A DNA stretch of 64,000 nt from Chromatiaceae bacterium (GTDB lineage: Bacteria > Pseudomonadota > Gammaproteobacteria > Chromatiales > Chromatiaceae), in contig JACKMK010000001.1 of the NCBI GenBank assembly GCA_024235395.1, forward strand, positions 1,302,001 through 1,366,000, given 5' to 3'. This document shows positions 46,295 to 57,003 of this stretch, piece by piece (the stretch's first letter is position 1; every line of letters starts with the position of its first letter). The position numbers were made by a program, and so were the translations under genes. The notes beneath the pieces are model-generated. The model saw nothing but the letters and a program-made list of their open reading frames with translations, was not told where the DNA came from and did not search any database.

Positions 46295-47707
46295 TCAGGG
46301 ACTGACCCAGACCCGGTTGCGACCGGCACGCTTCGCCTCGTAACAGGCGCTGTCGACCAGATACAGGGCGTCTTCGGGTGAGGCGTGCGCGGCGTTCAGC
46401 TCGAGCAGCCCGATGCTCGCCTGGATGCGATGTTCGCCATGATTGCCGATGTAGAGGTATTCCTCTATCGCCTGCCGGATCGCCTCGGCGATCGACCTTG
46501 CATCACGCAGGTTGCAGTCCTCGAGGATCAGCGCGAATTCGTCCCCGCCGAGCCGGGCGACCGTGTCGATCCCCCGTACTTCCTGCAACAACAACCTGGA
46601 GACATCGCGCAGCACGTGGTCGCCGGCGAGGTGACCCTCCGCGTCGTTCAGCTCCTTGAAATGATCCAGGTCGATGTACAACAGCACCTTGCGGTCGCTT
46701 TCCGCAGCGTTCCCGGACAACAGGTCCTCGAGGCGCTGCATGAACGCATGACGATTGTACAGATGTGTCAGCGGATCGTGGTTTGCCAGCCATGTCACCT
46801 GCTCGCGTGCCTGCATCTCGTGCCGCGCACTGCTGATCATCATCCCGGTGAAGGTGACCACCCACAGCAGGCTGACGTCGAGGTAGAAGACGCCAAGATT
46901 GTGTTGCTCCAGGCTTTGCGGCGGCAGCCACGCCGAGGACAGCAGCATCAGCACGAGCACCACCAGGCCGAGCGACATCACCGCGAGCTGGTCGCCACGC
47001 TGAGCAATCAGCACGAACACCGGAATCAGCAGGTACAACACCAACGGCGAAGAGATGTTCACGACCTGCATCAGTCCGACCCCGGCGATCACCAACGCCG
47101 CGGCACTGGCAACCAACAGCTCGGCGAGCGCCCGAGCCTCCATCCGCAGCGTGCGGCGCGCGACGGCCACCAGACCGAAGCCACCGACCAGCAATATGCC
47201 GAGACTGTTGCCCATCCACCACAGCAGCCACAATTTGACGAAGTCGAACGAATTCACTTCGACCTGCTGCACGACGATGCTACCGAGCGTGGCGCTGAAC
47301 ACCGGGCCGATCAATGGTCCGACCAGTACGAACAACAGCGCGTCGCGCAGATGTTTGAGACCCGGGTCGATACCGAGGCGCCGCATCAGCCAGAGCGGAA
47401 CGCCGGCCTCCAGCATGCTGCCCAGCGCCGCGATCGTCGCCACCGTCCACGGCAGATCCACCTGCCAGGCGAGGGCCAGCATTGCCGGCAGGATCGCCAG
47501 CAGGAAACGCATGCCGTACCAGTACGCCATCGCCAGGGCGAAACCGGACGCCGGCCAAAGTGGTGTCACACCCGTTTGGGCCGACTGGAGTTGCAGCCCG
47601 GCAATGCCGAGCAGGTAATAACCGACGATGAACAGGAGAAAGATGGCTACACCCCCGCCAAACGAAAGCGGGAGGCGCCGTGCCTGCGCGAACGCACGCC
47701 GCGTCAA
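46295..47707 (-). CDS. MASE1-type membrane diguanylate cyclase
   Basis: A 470-residue protein. About eight to nine membrane helices (residues 12-285) form a MASE1-like sensor, for example TPLWPASGFALAMAYWYGM. A GGDEF domain follows (about 310-465), with YIDLDHFKELND and intact LGGDEFALIL, so c-di-GMP synthesis is likely. The start is TTG at 47707: GGGGAGG lies just upstream and the codon overlaps the folK stop as TTGA, while the longer frame runs into folK. It is coupled to folB-folK, an odd pairing of folate and second-messenger genes. Confidence 0.87.
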   Translation of the reverse strand: MTRRAFAQARRLPLSFGGGVAIFLLFIVGYYLLGIAGLQLQSAQTGVTPLWPASGFALAMAYWYGMRFLLAILPAMLALAWQVDLPWTVATIAALGSMLEAGVPLWLMRRLGIDPGLKHLRDALLFVLVGPLIGPVFSATLGSIVVQQVEVNSFDFVKLWLLWWMGNSLGILLVGGFGLVAVARRTLRMEARALAELLVASAAALVIAGVGLMQVVNISSPLVLYLLIPVFVLIAQRGDQLAVMSLGLVVLVLMLLSSAWLPPQSLEQHNLGVFYLDVSLLWVVTFTGMMISSARHEMQAREQVTWLANHDPLTHLYNRHAFMQRLEDLLSGNAAESDRKVLLYIDLDHFKELNDAEGHLAGDHVLRDVSRLLLQEVRGIDTVARLGGDEFALILEDCNLRDARSIAEAIRQAIEEYLYIGNHGEHRIQASIGLLELNAAHASPEDALYLVDSACYEAKRAGRNRVWVSP

Positions 47708-48225
47708 GGATCCTCCCCGTCGGGGTCGTGCATCCAGGCGCCGTCGGGGATTCGGCGCAACGTCCGGCGCCCCTCCGGGTCGAAACGGCGCCACATCTCG
47801 GCGAAGCTCAGGCCGCGTTGGGGATGGATCTGCCCACCGGCCACGTCGGCGAGCGGTCCGAGCACAAAGGCGTAGCGTTCGATCTCCTCGCGCGGCAGCG
47901 CATGGCCGCCGTCTCCCACGACAGCATCTCCGTAGGTCAGCAGGTCCAGATCGAGGGTGCGCGCCGCAAATTTCTGCTCGTTGCGTTCGCGACCATGGCG
48001 CGCCTCGACCGCACGCAGCAGGCCGCGCACGCGCTCGGGGGGCAGCTCGGCGTCGAACCCGACCACCAGATTGAAAAACGCATCACCATCGAAACCCACC
48101 GCTGCGGATTCGTAGACCGGCGACACCTCGAGCTCTCCGAACAGGCCGCGCAGATCGTCAAGCGCCCCTCGGATGTGCCGCTCGCGGTCGATGTTGCTGC
48201 CGACGCTGACCCAGACACGCGGCAT
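47704..48225 (-). CDS. folK: 2-amino-4-hydroxy-6-hydroxymethyldihydropteridine pyrophosphokinase
   Basis: A 173-residue HPPK that pyrophosphorylates 6-hydroxymethyl-dihydropterin for folate synthesis. VSVGSNIDRERHIRGAL, YESAAVGFDGDAFFNLVVGF and TLDLDLLTYGD are the standard motifs. The start overlaps the folB stop by one base, and its stop overlaps the diguanylate cyclase start, so three genes are translationally chained. Confidence 0.94.
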   Translation of the reverse strand: MPRVWVSVGSNIDRERHIRGALDDLRGLFGELEVSPVYESAAVGFDGDAFFNLVVGFDAELPPERVRGLLRAVEARHGRERNEQKFAARTLDLDLLTYGDAVVGDGGHALPREEIERYAFVLGPLADVAGGQIHPQRGLSFAEMWRRFDPEGRRTLRRIPDGAWMHDPDGEDP

Positions 48226-48581
48226 CAGTCCCGCTCACCGCGCTCGATGATCACACCGACATCGGTGGCACCGCGCACCGCGCCTTTCTTGTTGAGGGTC
48301 AGACGCACCCAGCGCACCGAGAACTCATCGCGGATGATCTGCGCACAACGTTCAGCGAGCGTCTCGACCAGTTGGAACTCACTCTCGCCAACGAACTCTG
48401 TCAGGCGCTTGGCGACTGACTTGTAGTTGAGCGTGTCCTCGATGTCGTCGGTCGCAGCAGCGCGGGCGATGTCTGCAGCCATCTCGATGTCGAAGATCAG
48501 CGTCTGCCGGGTGCAGCGCTCCCAGTCATAGATGCCGATCACGGCATCGATCCTGAGGTCTCGCAGAAACACGATATCCAT
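48225..48581 (-). CDS. folB: Dihydroneopterin aldolase
   Basis: A 118-residue FolB that converts dihydroneopterin to hydroxymethyl-dihydropterin, the FolK substrate. It opens MDIVFLRDLRIDAVIGIYDW, with the catalytic region including ETLAERCAQII and TLNKKGAVRGATDVGV. It is first in folB-folK-dgc and divergent from plsY, the common arrangement in gammaproteobacteria. Confidence 0.95.
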   Translation of the reverse strand: MDIVFLRDLRIDAVIGIYDWERCTRQTLIFDIEMAADIARAAATDDIEDTLNYKSVAKRLTEFVGESEFQLVETLAERCAQIIRDEFSVRWVRLTLNKKGAVRGATDVGVIIERGERD

Positions 48582-48689
48582 CGTTCAGATCCCCTGTCCT
48601 GAGCGGATGTTAGCAGCTTGATCCACCGTGGGTGACCAACGCGCCTTGGCTTGACCGTGACCGGGGCTTGGCGCCTAATGTGGATCAAT

Positions 48690-49307
48690 ATGTCGATCCC
48701 ATTGAGCATCCTCGACCTGGCACTGATCATCGGCGCCTATCTGCTCGGCTCAGTGTCCAGTGCGATCATCGTCTGCCGCCTGATGGGTCTGCCGGACCCG
48801 CGCACCCAGGGCTCGAACAATCCCGGAGCGACGAATGTGCTGCGCATCGGCGGCAAGAAGGCCGCGTTCGTCACACTGCTCGGGGATACGCTGAAGGGCG
48901 TGATTCCGGTCGCCGCATGCCATCTACTCGGGCGCAGCGAGTTGGTATTCGCGCTGGTCGGCGGCGCAGCCTTCCTCGGCCACCTGTATCCCCTGTACTT
49001 CGGGTTTCGCGGCGGCAAGGGAGTCGCGACCGCGCTCGGCGTTCAGTTCGGGCTGCACTGGATGATCGGTGCGGCAGTCGGGCTGACCTGGCTGTTCATG
49101 GCCAAGGTCGCCAACATCTCTTCTCTGGCGGCGTTGATCTCGATGCTGCTCGCGCCCTTGTATATCTGGCTGATCTGGCCATCGTATGCGCTCATCGCGA
49201 TGCAGATCGCGGTCAGCGCGCTGTTGTTCTGGCGCCATCGCAGCAACATTCGCAACCTGCTCAGCGGTACCGAAGGGCGGATCTCCAAAGAGACACGCGG
49301 CGACTGA
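48690..49307 (+). CDS. plsY: Acyl-phosphate:glycerol-3-phosphate acyltransferase
   Basis: A 205-residue inner-membrane enzyme with about five helices. GSNNPGATNVLRIGGKKAA and GHLYPLYFGFRGGKGVATAL are the diagnostic cytoplasmic motifs. It makes lysophosphatidate using acyl phosphate. ATG at 48690 or 48678 are both possible; neither has a strong ribosome-binding site. It is convergent with tsaD, nine bases apart, and divergent from folB. Confidence 0.94.
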   Translation: MSIPLSILDLALIIGAYLLGSVSSAIIVCRLMGLPDPRTQGSNNPGATNVLRIGGKKAAFVTLLGDTLKGVIPVAACHLLGRSELVFALVGGAAFLGHLYPLYFGFRGGKGVATALGVQFGLHWMIGAAVGLTWLFMAKVANISSLAALISMLLAPLYIWLIWPSYALIAMQIAVSALLFWRHRSNIRNLLSGTEGRISKETRGD

Positions 49308-49316
49308 ACGGCCCGT

Positions 49317-50351
49317 TCAGCGCGCGCCGGCGAGTTCCTGCATCGGCCACCGCGGCCGGATACCGAAACCCAAGGCTTCATGCTGCCCTGCCCGCAGGCG
49401 CTGCCAGGCGGCGTACGCGATCATCGCACCGTTGTCGGTGCACAACTCGGCCCTGGGATAGTAGGCGCGGCCGCCGAGTTCGGCAGTCAATGCGTCGACC
49501 CGCGCGCGCAAGGTGCGGTTCGCACTGACGCCGCCTGCCATCACCAGTGCCCGGCTGCCGGTCTGCTCGAGGGCACGCCGGCATTTGATGGCCAGGGTGT
49601 CGACCACCGCGTCCTCGAATGCCCGCGCGATGTCCGCATGCAACTGCATGAGCGCCTCTGGCGGAGTCTGTTCGGACATCTGCTGCAGCGTGGTCAGCGC
49701 AAAGGTCTTGAGACCGGAAAAACTGAAGTCCAGCCCCGGACGATCGGTCATCGGCCGCGGGAAGCGGAATCGTGTCGGGTCGCCCTGCCGGGCCAGGGCG
49801 GCCAGCGCCGGCCCCCCGGGATAGCCCAACCCGAGCAGCTTGGCGGTCTTGTCGAACGCCTCGCCCGCGGCGTCGTCGACCGATTCGCCGAGCATCCGGT
49901 AGTCGCCCACCGCGCCGACCTCGACCAACTGGGTGTGGCCGCCGGAGACGAGGAGCGCGACAAACGGAAACGCCGGCACCTCGTCTTCGAGCATCGGCGC
50001 GAGCAGATGCCCTTCCATATGATGGATGCCGATCGCCGGCACGTCCCACGCCCACGCCAGGCTGCGTGCGAATGCCGCGCCGACCAGCAGTGCGCCGGCC
50101 AGTCCGGGCCCCGCCGTGTAGCCAACCCCGTGGATCTCGGTGCCGTCCAGGCCCAAGTCGCGCAGTTGCGCGCGCAGCATCGGCGCCAGCTTGCGGACAT
50201 GGTCGCGCGACGCAAGCTCGGGCACCACGCCGCCGAATTCGGCGTGCAGCGGTATCTGGCTGTAGACCGAGTGCCCGAGCAGGCCGCGTTCGCTGTCATA
50301 CACCGCGACGCCCGTTTCGTCGCATGAGGTCTCGATGCCCAGCACTTTCAT
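49317..50351 (-). CDS. tsaD: tRNA N6-threonylcarbamoyladenosine synthase subunit TsaD
   Basis: A 344-residue Kae1/TsaD protein. The N-terminus [19 protein letters not shown], the iron-binding [10 protein letters not shown] and the ATP-site [19 protein letters not shown] are characteristic. With TsaB, C and E it forms t6A37 in ANN-decoding tRNAs, including the tRNA-Ile encoded in this window. The start at 50351 gives the family N-terminus. It is divergent from rpsU, the usual arrangement. Confidence 0.97.
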   Translation of the reverse strand: MKVLGIETSCDETGVAVYDSERGLLGHSVYSQIPLHAEFGGVVPELASRDHVRKLAPMLRAQLRDLGLDGTEIHGVGYTAGPGLAGALLVGAAFARSLAWAWDVPAIGIHHMEGHLLAPMLEDEVPAFPFVALLVSGGHTQLVEVGAVGDYRMLGESVDDAAGEAFDKTAKLLGLGYPGGPALAALARQGDPTRFRFPRPMTDRPGLDFSFSGLKTFALTTLQQMSEQTPPEALMQLHADIARAFEDAVVDTLAIKCRRALEQTGSRALVMAGGVSANRTLRARVDALTAELGGRAYYPRAELCTDNGAMIAYAAWQRLRAGQHEALGFGIRPRWPMQELAGAR

Positions 50352-50364
50352 CTCTTTGAAACCT

Positions 50365-50393
50365 TTGCTTTTTCGACACCGAGGCCTTAGAAT
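50365..50393 (+). promoter_or_regulatory. Candidate rpsU promoter
   Basis: TTGCTT (50365-50370) and TAGAAT (50388-50393) are 17 bases apart in the tsaD-rpsU gap, 80 bases before the rpsU start. Spacing is ideal; the -35 match is weak. It could drive rpsU-yqeY-dnaG. Confidence 0.5.
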
Positions 50394-50472
50394 TCGCCGC
50401 CTTTGTGGGTCGATGCCCGCGATTGGCGGCCGTGATCGGCCGAGTTTAACCGTTTGCACAGCTGGGGAAGCA

Positions 50473-50688
50473 ATGCCGCACGTACGCGTGAAAGAGAACG
50501 AACCCTTCGAAGTCGCGATGCGCCGATTCAAGCGCTCTTGCGAAAAAGCCGGTGTCCTCGCCGAGGTCCGCCGTCGCGAGTTCTACGAAAAGCCCACCTG
50601 GGAACGCAAGCGCAAGGCCGCCGCCGCGGTCAAACGCTGGCAGAAGAAGGCCGGACGCGACATCCGCCGGTTCGAACGCCTCTACTGA
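50473..50688 (+). CDS. rpsU: 30S ribosomal protein bS21
   Basis: A 71-residue basic protein; [38 protein letters not shown] and [12 protein letters not shown] are canonical. A GGGGAAG ribosome-binding site is seven bases upstream. It is first of the macromolecular-synthesis operon rpsU-yqeY-dnaG-(rpoD). Confidence 0.98.
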   Translation: MPHVRVKENEPFEVAMRRFKRSCEKAGVLAEVRRREFYEKPTWERKRKAAAAVKRWQKKAGRDIRRFERLY

Positions 50689-50699
50689 TCCTGTCGTTC

Positions 50700-51140
50700 G
50701 TGCTCAAGCAGCAGATCACCGACGCGATGAAGGCCGCCATGAAAGGCGGCGACAAGGCGCGTCTGGGCGTCATCCGACTGATGCTCGCGGCGATCAAGCA
50801 GCGCGAGGTCGACGAGCGCATTGAGCTCGACGACAGCCAGGTGCTCGCGGTGCTCGACAAGATGGTCAAGCAGCGCCGCGAATCCATCAAGCAGTACAGC
50901 GACGCAGGCCGCGACGAACTTGCCGCGGTCGAGGCGGCCGAGATCGAGGTCATCCAGCAGTTCCTTCCCGAAGAGCTGAGCGACGCCGAGATCGCCGCGA
51001 TCATCGAGGCGGCGATCGCCGAGAGCGGTGCCGGCTCGATCCGCGACATGGGCAAGGTGATGGCGATCGTAAAGCCGAAGGTCCAGGGACGTGCCGACGT
51101 TGGCAAGGTCAGCGGACTGGTCAAGGCCAAGCTCGGCTGA
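50700..51140 (+). CDS. yqeY: GatB/YqeY domain protein
   Basis: A 146-residue helical protein similar to the tail domain of amidotransferase subunit GatB. KQQITDAMKAAMKGGDKARL, LAAIKQREVDERIELDD and SIRDMGKVMAIVKPKVQGRA are typical. The GTG at 50700 matches the family start; no ATG is available before Met11. It may aid tRNA-linked metabolism, but function is unproven. Its position between rpsU and dnaG is common. Confidence 0.93.
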   Translation: MLKQQITDAMKAAMKGGDKARLGVIRLMLAAIKQREVDERIELDDSQVLAVLDKMVKQRRESIKQYSDAGRDELAAVEAAEIEVIQQFLPEELSDAEIAAIIEAAIAESGAGSIRDMGKVMAIVKPKVQGRADVGKVSGLVKAKLG

Positions 51141-51175
51141 TACGCCCCCTGCAGACCGCGTGCTAGCCTCTTAGC

Positions 51176-52903
51176 ATGCCCGGCGCCATCCCCCAGCACT
51201 TCATCGACGAGCTGATCGCGCGCGCCGATATCGTCGAGATCGTCGGCCGCCGCATCCCCCTGAAGAAGGCCGGACGGGAATTCCAGGCCTGCTGCCCGTT
51301 CCACAACGAAAAAACCCCGTCCTTCACGGTCAGTCCGACCAAGCAGTTCTACCACTGCTTCGGCTGCGGCGCGCACGGCAGCGCGCTGGGCTTCTTGATG
51401 GAATACGATCGCCTGTCATTCCCGGAGGCGGTCGAGGAACTGGCCGGTTCGCTCGGCCTGGAGGTACCCCGCGAGGCCGCATTCGAGCAGGGCCCGGACC
51501 ATCGCCCGCTGTACGACATCCTCGAACAGGCCGCGAAGCACTACGCCCTGCAGCTGCGTCAGCATGCGGATGCGCCGCGCGCGATCGGCTATCTGCGCGA
51601 ACGCGGCGTCAGCGGTGAGGTGGCGGCCGCTTTCCGGCTGGGTTACGCACCACCGGGTTGGGACAACGTCCTGCAGGCCTTGGGGGGCGACGACACCCGC
51701 GTCCGCCAACTGCGTGAGTCCGGCCTGATCACCGAGCAGGACGGTAAGCGCTACGACCGCCTGCGCGAACGCATCGTGTTCCCGATCCGCGACGCGCGGG
51801 GTCGCGTGGTCGGTTTCGGCGGACGCGTGCTGGGCGACGCCAAGCCCAAGTACCTGAACTCCCCAGAGACCCCGGTGTTCCACAAGGGTCGCGAGCTGTA
51901 CGGGCTCTACGAAGCCCGGCAGAAAAATGCCCATCCGGCACGCCTGCTGGTGGTCGAGGGCTATATGGACGTGGTCGCGCTGGCGCAGCACGGAATCGAC
52001 AACGTGGTCGCAACGCTGGGCACGGCGACCACCGGGGATCACCTGGAAAAGCTGTACCGCGCGACGCCCGAGGTGGTGTTCTGTTTCGACGGCGACCGCG
52101 CCGGGCGGGACGCCGCTTGGAAGGCGCTGCAGACCGCGCTGCCGCTGCTGCGCGATGGCCGCCAGGCGCGCTTTCTTTTCCTGCCCGAGGGTGAGGACCC
52201 GGACAGCCTGGTACGGCGCATCGGCCGCGAGGCGTTTTCCGCCCTGCTGGACGAGGCGATCCCCTTGTCGAGCTTTCTGTTCGACAAGCTCGCCGAACAG
52301 GTCGATATACAGAGCATCGACGGTCGCGCGCGCCTCGGCGAGCTCGCCAAGCCGTTGGTCGAGCGTCTGCCGACCGGGGTGTTCCGCGAGATGATGTTCC
52401 AGGAGCTGCACGAGCGGATCGGTCTCAAGACGGCAGCGAAAACGCCACCCTCTCCCGATCCGGCACCCGCGGCCAAACGGCAACGCCGCGCCCAGCCGCA
52501 GGGATCGATCCCGCCGGTACGGCGCGCCGTGGCGTTGCTCTTGCAATACCCGGAACTGGCCCAACTTGAGCTCCCGAACGGATGGGAAGGACTGGATTCA
52601 CCCGGTATCCCGCTGCTGTGCCGGCTGATCGACGCGGCACGCCACCAACCGGGGGTGCACAGCGCCGGACTGGTCGAGCACTGGGAGGACGCCGAGACCC
52701 GGCGGCACCTGGCCAGGCTTGCGGTGCTCGAGCTCGGGATCCTGGACGACGCCGAGGAGCAGTTCCTCGGGACCCTGCGCAGCCTGGCGCTCGAGCAGCG
52801 TCGCGCCGAACGCGAGGCCCTGCTGGACAAGAGCCGCTCGACGCCGCTGAGCGAAGAAGAAAAACAACGACTTAGGGAACTCTATCGGCCGCCGAAGGAC
52901 TAA
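51176..52903 (+). CDS. dnaG: DNA primase
   Basis: A 575-residue primase. The CHC2 zinc finger (CCPFHNEKTPSFTV with CFGCGAHG) is at about residues 38-65, then the RNA-polymerase fold with TOPRIM (LVVEGYMDVVALAQHG and CFDGDRAGRDA), and a C-terminal DnaB-interaction region from about 440. It synthesises RNA primers for replication. Length is normal. It sits between yqeY and rpoD. Confidence 0.97.
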   Translation: MPGAIPQHFIDELIARADIVEIVGRRIPLKKAGREFQACCPFHNEKTPSFTVSPTKQFYHCFGCGAHGSALGFLMEYDRLSFPEAVEELAGSLGLEVPREAAFEQGPDHRPLYDILEQAAKHYALQLRQHADAPRAIGYLRERGVSGEVAAAFRLGYAPPGWDNVLQALGGDDTRVRQLRESGLITEQDGKRYDRLRERIVFPIRDARGRVVGFGGRVLGDAKPKYLNSPETPVFHKGRELYGLYEARQKNAHPARLLVVEGYMDVVALAQHGIDNVVATLGTATTGDHLEKLYRATPEVVFCFDGDRAGRDAAWKALQTALPLLRDGRQARFLFLPEGEDPDSLVRRIGREAFSALLDEAIPLSSFLFDKLAEQVDIQSIDGRARLGELAKPLVERLPTGVFREMMFQELHERIGLKTAAKTPPSPDPAPAAKRQRRAQPQGSIPPVRRAVALLLQYPELAQLELPNGWEGLDSPGIPLLCRLIDAARHQPGVHSAGLVEHWEDAETRRHLARLAVLELGILDDAEEQFLGTLRSLALEQRRAEREALLDKSRSTPLSEEEKQRLRELYRPPKD

Positions 52904-52966
52904 CAGAAAGAGCTAATTTACTGGCAGGAAACAGCAATTACTGCTATCATGCTCGATTCAATTTCG

Positions 52967-53003
52967 CGCCCTCTCGCCAGGCCTACCGCATGGCGTGAGG
53001 GCG
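52967..53003 (+). terminator. Hairpin in the dnaG-rpoD gap
   Basis: A 12-base inverted repeat with one mismatch (52967-52978 and 52992-53003) is followed by TTTGTGT, 25 bases before the rpoD start. It may be a leaky terminator or attenuator setting the dnaG/rpoD ratio, as known for this operon in enteric bacteria. A TATCAT at 52945-52950 could be the -10 of an rpoD promoter. Confidence 0.55.
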
Positions 53004-53028
53004 TTTGTGTCGAACCCCGAGGATCCAG

Positions 53029-54897
<1,869 letters not shown>

Positions 54898-54904
54898 GTC
54901 GGCT

Positions 54905-54934
54905 GCAAAAAGGCCGGGTGACCGGCCTTTTTGC
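54905..54934. terminator. Terminator after rpoD
   Basis: A perfect 13-bp stem (GCAAAAAGGCCGG at 54905-54917, complement at 54922-54934) with a four-base loop; A- and T-runs on either side allow function on both strands. It is followed at once by a TATCAT box and a GC-rich discriminator likely belonging to the tRNA promoter. Confidence 0.93.
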
Positions 54935-54975
54935 TATCATCGCCCCGCTCTCGCAGCCTGCTGCAAGCAGTTCCC

Positions 54976-55051
<76 letters not shown>

Positions 55052-55476
55052 TTCGCATCGGCATCAATGGTTTTAGACGCCGGCACCATGGGACTGTAAT
55101 CCCCCGGTGTATGGGACAAAATCCCTCGGTGGTCGCGCCCGGGTGGCCCAACTCGAACGGATGGGACTGCCATGCGTTGCTTCCCTACCCTCGCCCCTCG
55201 CTCACCCACTGACGGCACCTCCGGCTTGCCCTGAGGCGATTGGCTCCGTGGCATCCCCACCCGCTTTGGATCAAGTGTGCCGGGGCTCAGGGGCGCGCTC
55301 TGGGCGTCTGATGATGGGCCGTCGGGAGGCGCCGGGTCGTCGGGTACGTCGAGATGTGGGGCGAGAACCTGGGAACCTGGCTGACCAAAAAACAGTCGCT
55401 GGGCTTATGCCGATCAACTTCGCGTGTCGGCCAAGACCGGGCATTGCCCCGCGGTAGGCATAGCACTGAGGCACAG
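55052..55476. other. 425-bp non-coding stretch after tRNA-Ile
   Basis: No convincing gene on either strand; open frames here lack ribosome-binding sites and normal composition. Two short hairpins with GGGA/TCCC stems (55090-55103 and 55113-55125) lie just behind the tRNA. The sequence may be remnant DNA from insertions at the tRNA locus. No repeat of the tRNA 3' end was found elsewhere in the window. Confidence 0.55.
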
Positions 55477-55842
55477 TCATAATGGCTCCATCCAGACGCG
55501 GACAGTTTCACTGTTCTCATTCTGGAAAAGCTTTTCAAGCTCCATTGGGAGCGGTTGATCTTGGGTATCGCTGAAGGCGATAGCACCGTCGCCGCGAAAC
55601 GTAGCCGCAACCTCGAAGCTGGAAGCGCCTTTGTCTTTCGACTGGCTCGATGTGTTTCCTTTTCCTCCCCTCAGGCGCTGGCGCGGATACAGGCCAGTGT
55701 CCGGAATCGAGACATTGCCAAAGTCTCCGTTCTTGCCGACGGTGACACTCGCACCCCGAGGGCCCAACGAAACAGAAGCGCCGAAACCACTAAGGTTGAT
55801 GTGAACGCCCGGTGGTATCTTGATTCGTTTCCCGAATCTCAC
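55477..55842 (-). CDS. DUF4236 domain protein
   Basis: A 121-residue protein. The first 60 residues match DUF4236: RFGKRIKIPPGVHINLSGFG, ASVSLGPRGASVTVG and IPDTGLYPRQRL. The rest is a polar linker and a short C-terminal segment ending RVWMEPL. The GTG at 55842 is preferred because AAGGA lies six bases upstream; a TTG at 55848 would overlap the preceding stop as TTGA but has the AAGGA too close. No function is known for the domain. It is coupled to the channel-like gene upstream, forming a two-gene unit. Confidence 0.75.
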   Translation of the reverse strand: MRFGKRIKIPPGVHINLSGFGASVSLGPRGASVTVGKNGDFGNVSIPDTGLYPRQRLRGGKGNTSSQSKDKGASSFEVAATFRGDGAIAFSDTQDQPLPMELEKLFQNENSETVRVWMEPL

Positions 55843-55844
55843 CG

Positions 55845-56576
55845 TCAATCCTTCTTTTCTGCCTCCATCGATGAGCCGGAACTTGATGCATTGAGCCCGG
55901 TTTTGGCTTCCTTGATGTTCACGCGCTTCTGAATCAGCCAGGCAATGATGATGGCATTGAAGTAGGCGAAAAGAAGAAAGCCCACCTTGTTGAGAATGAT
56001 CGTCAAGATCATACCTTCTTGGCTCACGGCGGTTGTGATGCTGACCTTCGCGTTCATGATGTTCAGGAAGGACCACCACAGCGCATCTCCGGCTGTGCGG
56101 ATCGGCGAATCTTCGTGTCGCTCATACTCCAGAATCAGACTGGAACACAGTGTAAAGGCGAGAAACGTTACGAGAACAACAATGAGAGTGAGACTCTCAA
56201 ATCGGCTGCGCTGTAATGATTGCGCGAGGATCTTGAACGACTTTATCGCGCGCAGGAACCGAATGATCCGAATAACGCGCGATAAGCGCCCCCAGCGTAG
56301 TGGGTCGATTGCTGGGATTGAAGAAATAAAGTCTATCCAACCCCATTTAAGGTACTGCCGCCGATCATCAGCCGCGTAGAGGTTCCAGAAAAAATCGCCA
56401 AGAAAAACGATGCAGATAGACAGGTCGATGAACTGCAGTACCCGCTGAATCTCGGGATCGGAAACGAACCACGTCTCGATCACCAGCACGGTCAGTACGT
56501 AAATGCTAAGAACGAGCAGAAACAGCTGGTAAGCCGCAGACCTTTTTTCAGCCGGCGATTCTTGTTGTGTGCCCAT
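55845..56576 (-). CDS. Six-transmembrane voltage-sensor channel-like protein without K+ filter
   Basis: A 243-residue membrane protein laid out as a small voltage-gated channel. S1 is at about 15-35; S2/S3 at 45-90 include FFWNLYAADDRRQYLKWGW. S4 is an Arg-rich helix (RLSRVIRIIRFLRAIKSFK, ~92-112), S5 ~118-140, a pore helix GDALWWSFLN ~155, and S6 ~182-205. The TVGYGD selectivity filter that should follow the pore helix is absent; MNAKVSITTAVS stands there. It may therefore conduct something else or be a non-conducting sensor. It is first in an operon with DUF4236, with a 14-bp palindrome 33 bases upstream. Confidence 0.8.
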   Translation of the reverse strand: MGTQQESPAEKRSAAYQLFLLVLSIYVLTVLVIETWFVSDPEIQRVLQFIDLSICIVFLGDFFWNLYAADDRRQYLKWGWIDFISSIPAIDPLRWGRLSRVIRIIRFLRAIKSFKILAQSLQRSRFESLTLIVVLVTFLAFTLCSSLILEYERHEDSPIRTAGDALWWSFLNIMNAKVSITTAVSQEGMILTIILNKVGFLLFAYFNAIIIAWLIQKRVNIKEAKTGLNASSSGSSMEAEKKD

Positions 56577-56608
56577 ACATTTTCATCCGGCTTTTCTGTT
56601 TGTACGTT

Positions 56609-56622
56609 CTATCGATCGATAG
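56609..56622. promoter_or_regulatory. 14-bp perfect palindrome upstream of the channel gene
   Basis: CTATCGATCGATAG is a perfect palindrome 33 bases upstream of the channel-like gene start. Its position fits an operator controlling the channel-DUF4236 operon. The regulator is not encoded next to it. Confidence 0.4.
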
Positions 56623-56989
56623 CTAAGGGTAAAGCGCAACTGTCAAATCGAAAGCGCCCCGATTTTGCTACCCGCAGGGCACGGTCATACCCAATTGCGA
56701 CCCCCAACGTCACGTTGCTCAGCCCTGTTTGTGCCACCGGGGGACATGTCTGCTGTTGGCTGTCACCTGGCGCCCCAGGAGAGTACAGGCATCTTCCACT
56801 CTTGACCGGTTTCAGTCGATCCCTGAAAGTCTGCTATTCGCGGCTGCTATCCACTGAAGGGTTTTTACCAAAACGGACGGTGGTTTGTGCGACGCACTCT
56901 GACCTGGGGGACCCACCTATGCCCCGGATGTTCGCAATTTCCACGAAACAGCGTACTGTCACAATGTACACATCCAAGAATCGATAACA

Positions 56990-57003
56990 ATCAGACGATC
57001 CCA
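56990..57003. repeat. Left copy of 14-bp direct repeat
   Basis: ATCAGACGATCCCA occurs here and again at 63159-63172, so the two copies bracket the helicase-nuclease gene. This one is 235 bases before its start. Confidence 0.6.

Noticed and set aside
46385..47875. 496-codon plus-strand frame opposite the diguanylate cyclase
   Set aside because: Gln/His/Arg-rich shadow; the opposite strand encodes clear MASE1 and GGDEF domains.
55090..55125. tRNA-like GGGA/TCCC hairpins just after tRNA-Ile
   Set aside because: They resemble an anticodon arm but no D arm, T arm or acceptor stem can be built around them.
56562..56987. 141-codon plus-strand frame between the channel and helicase genes
   Set aside because: It starts inside the channel gene on the other strand, lacks a ribosome-binding site and resembles no family.
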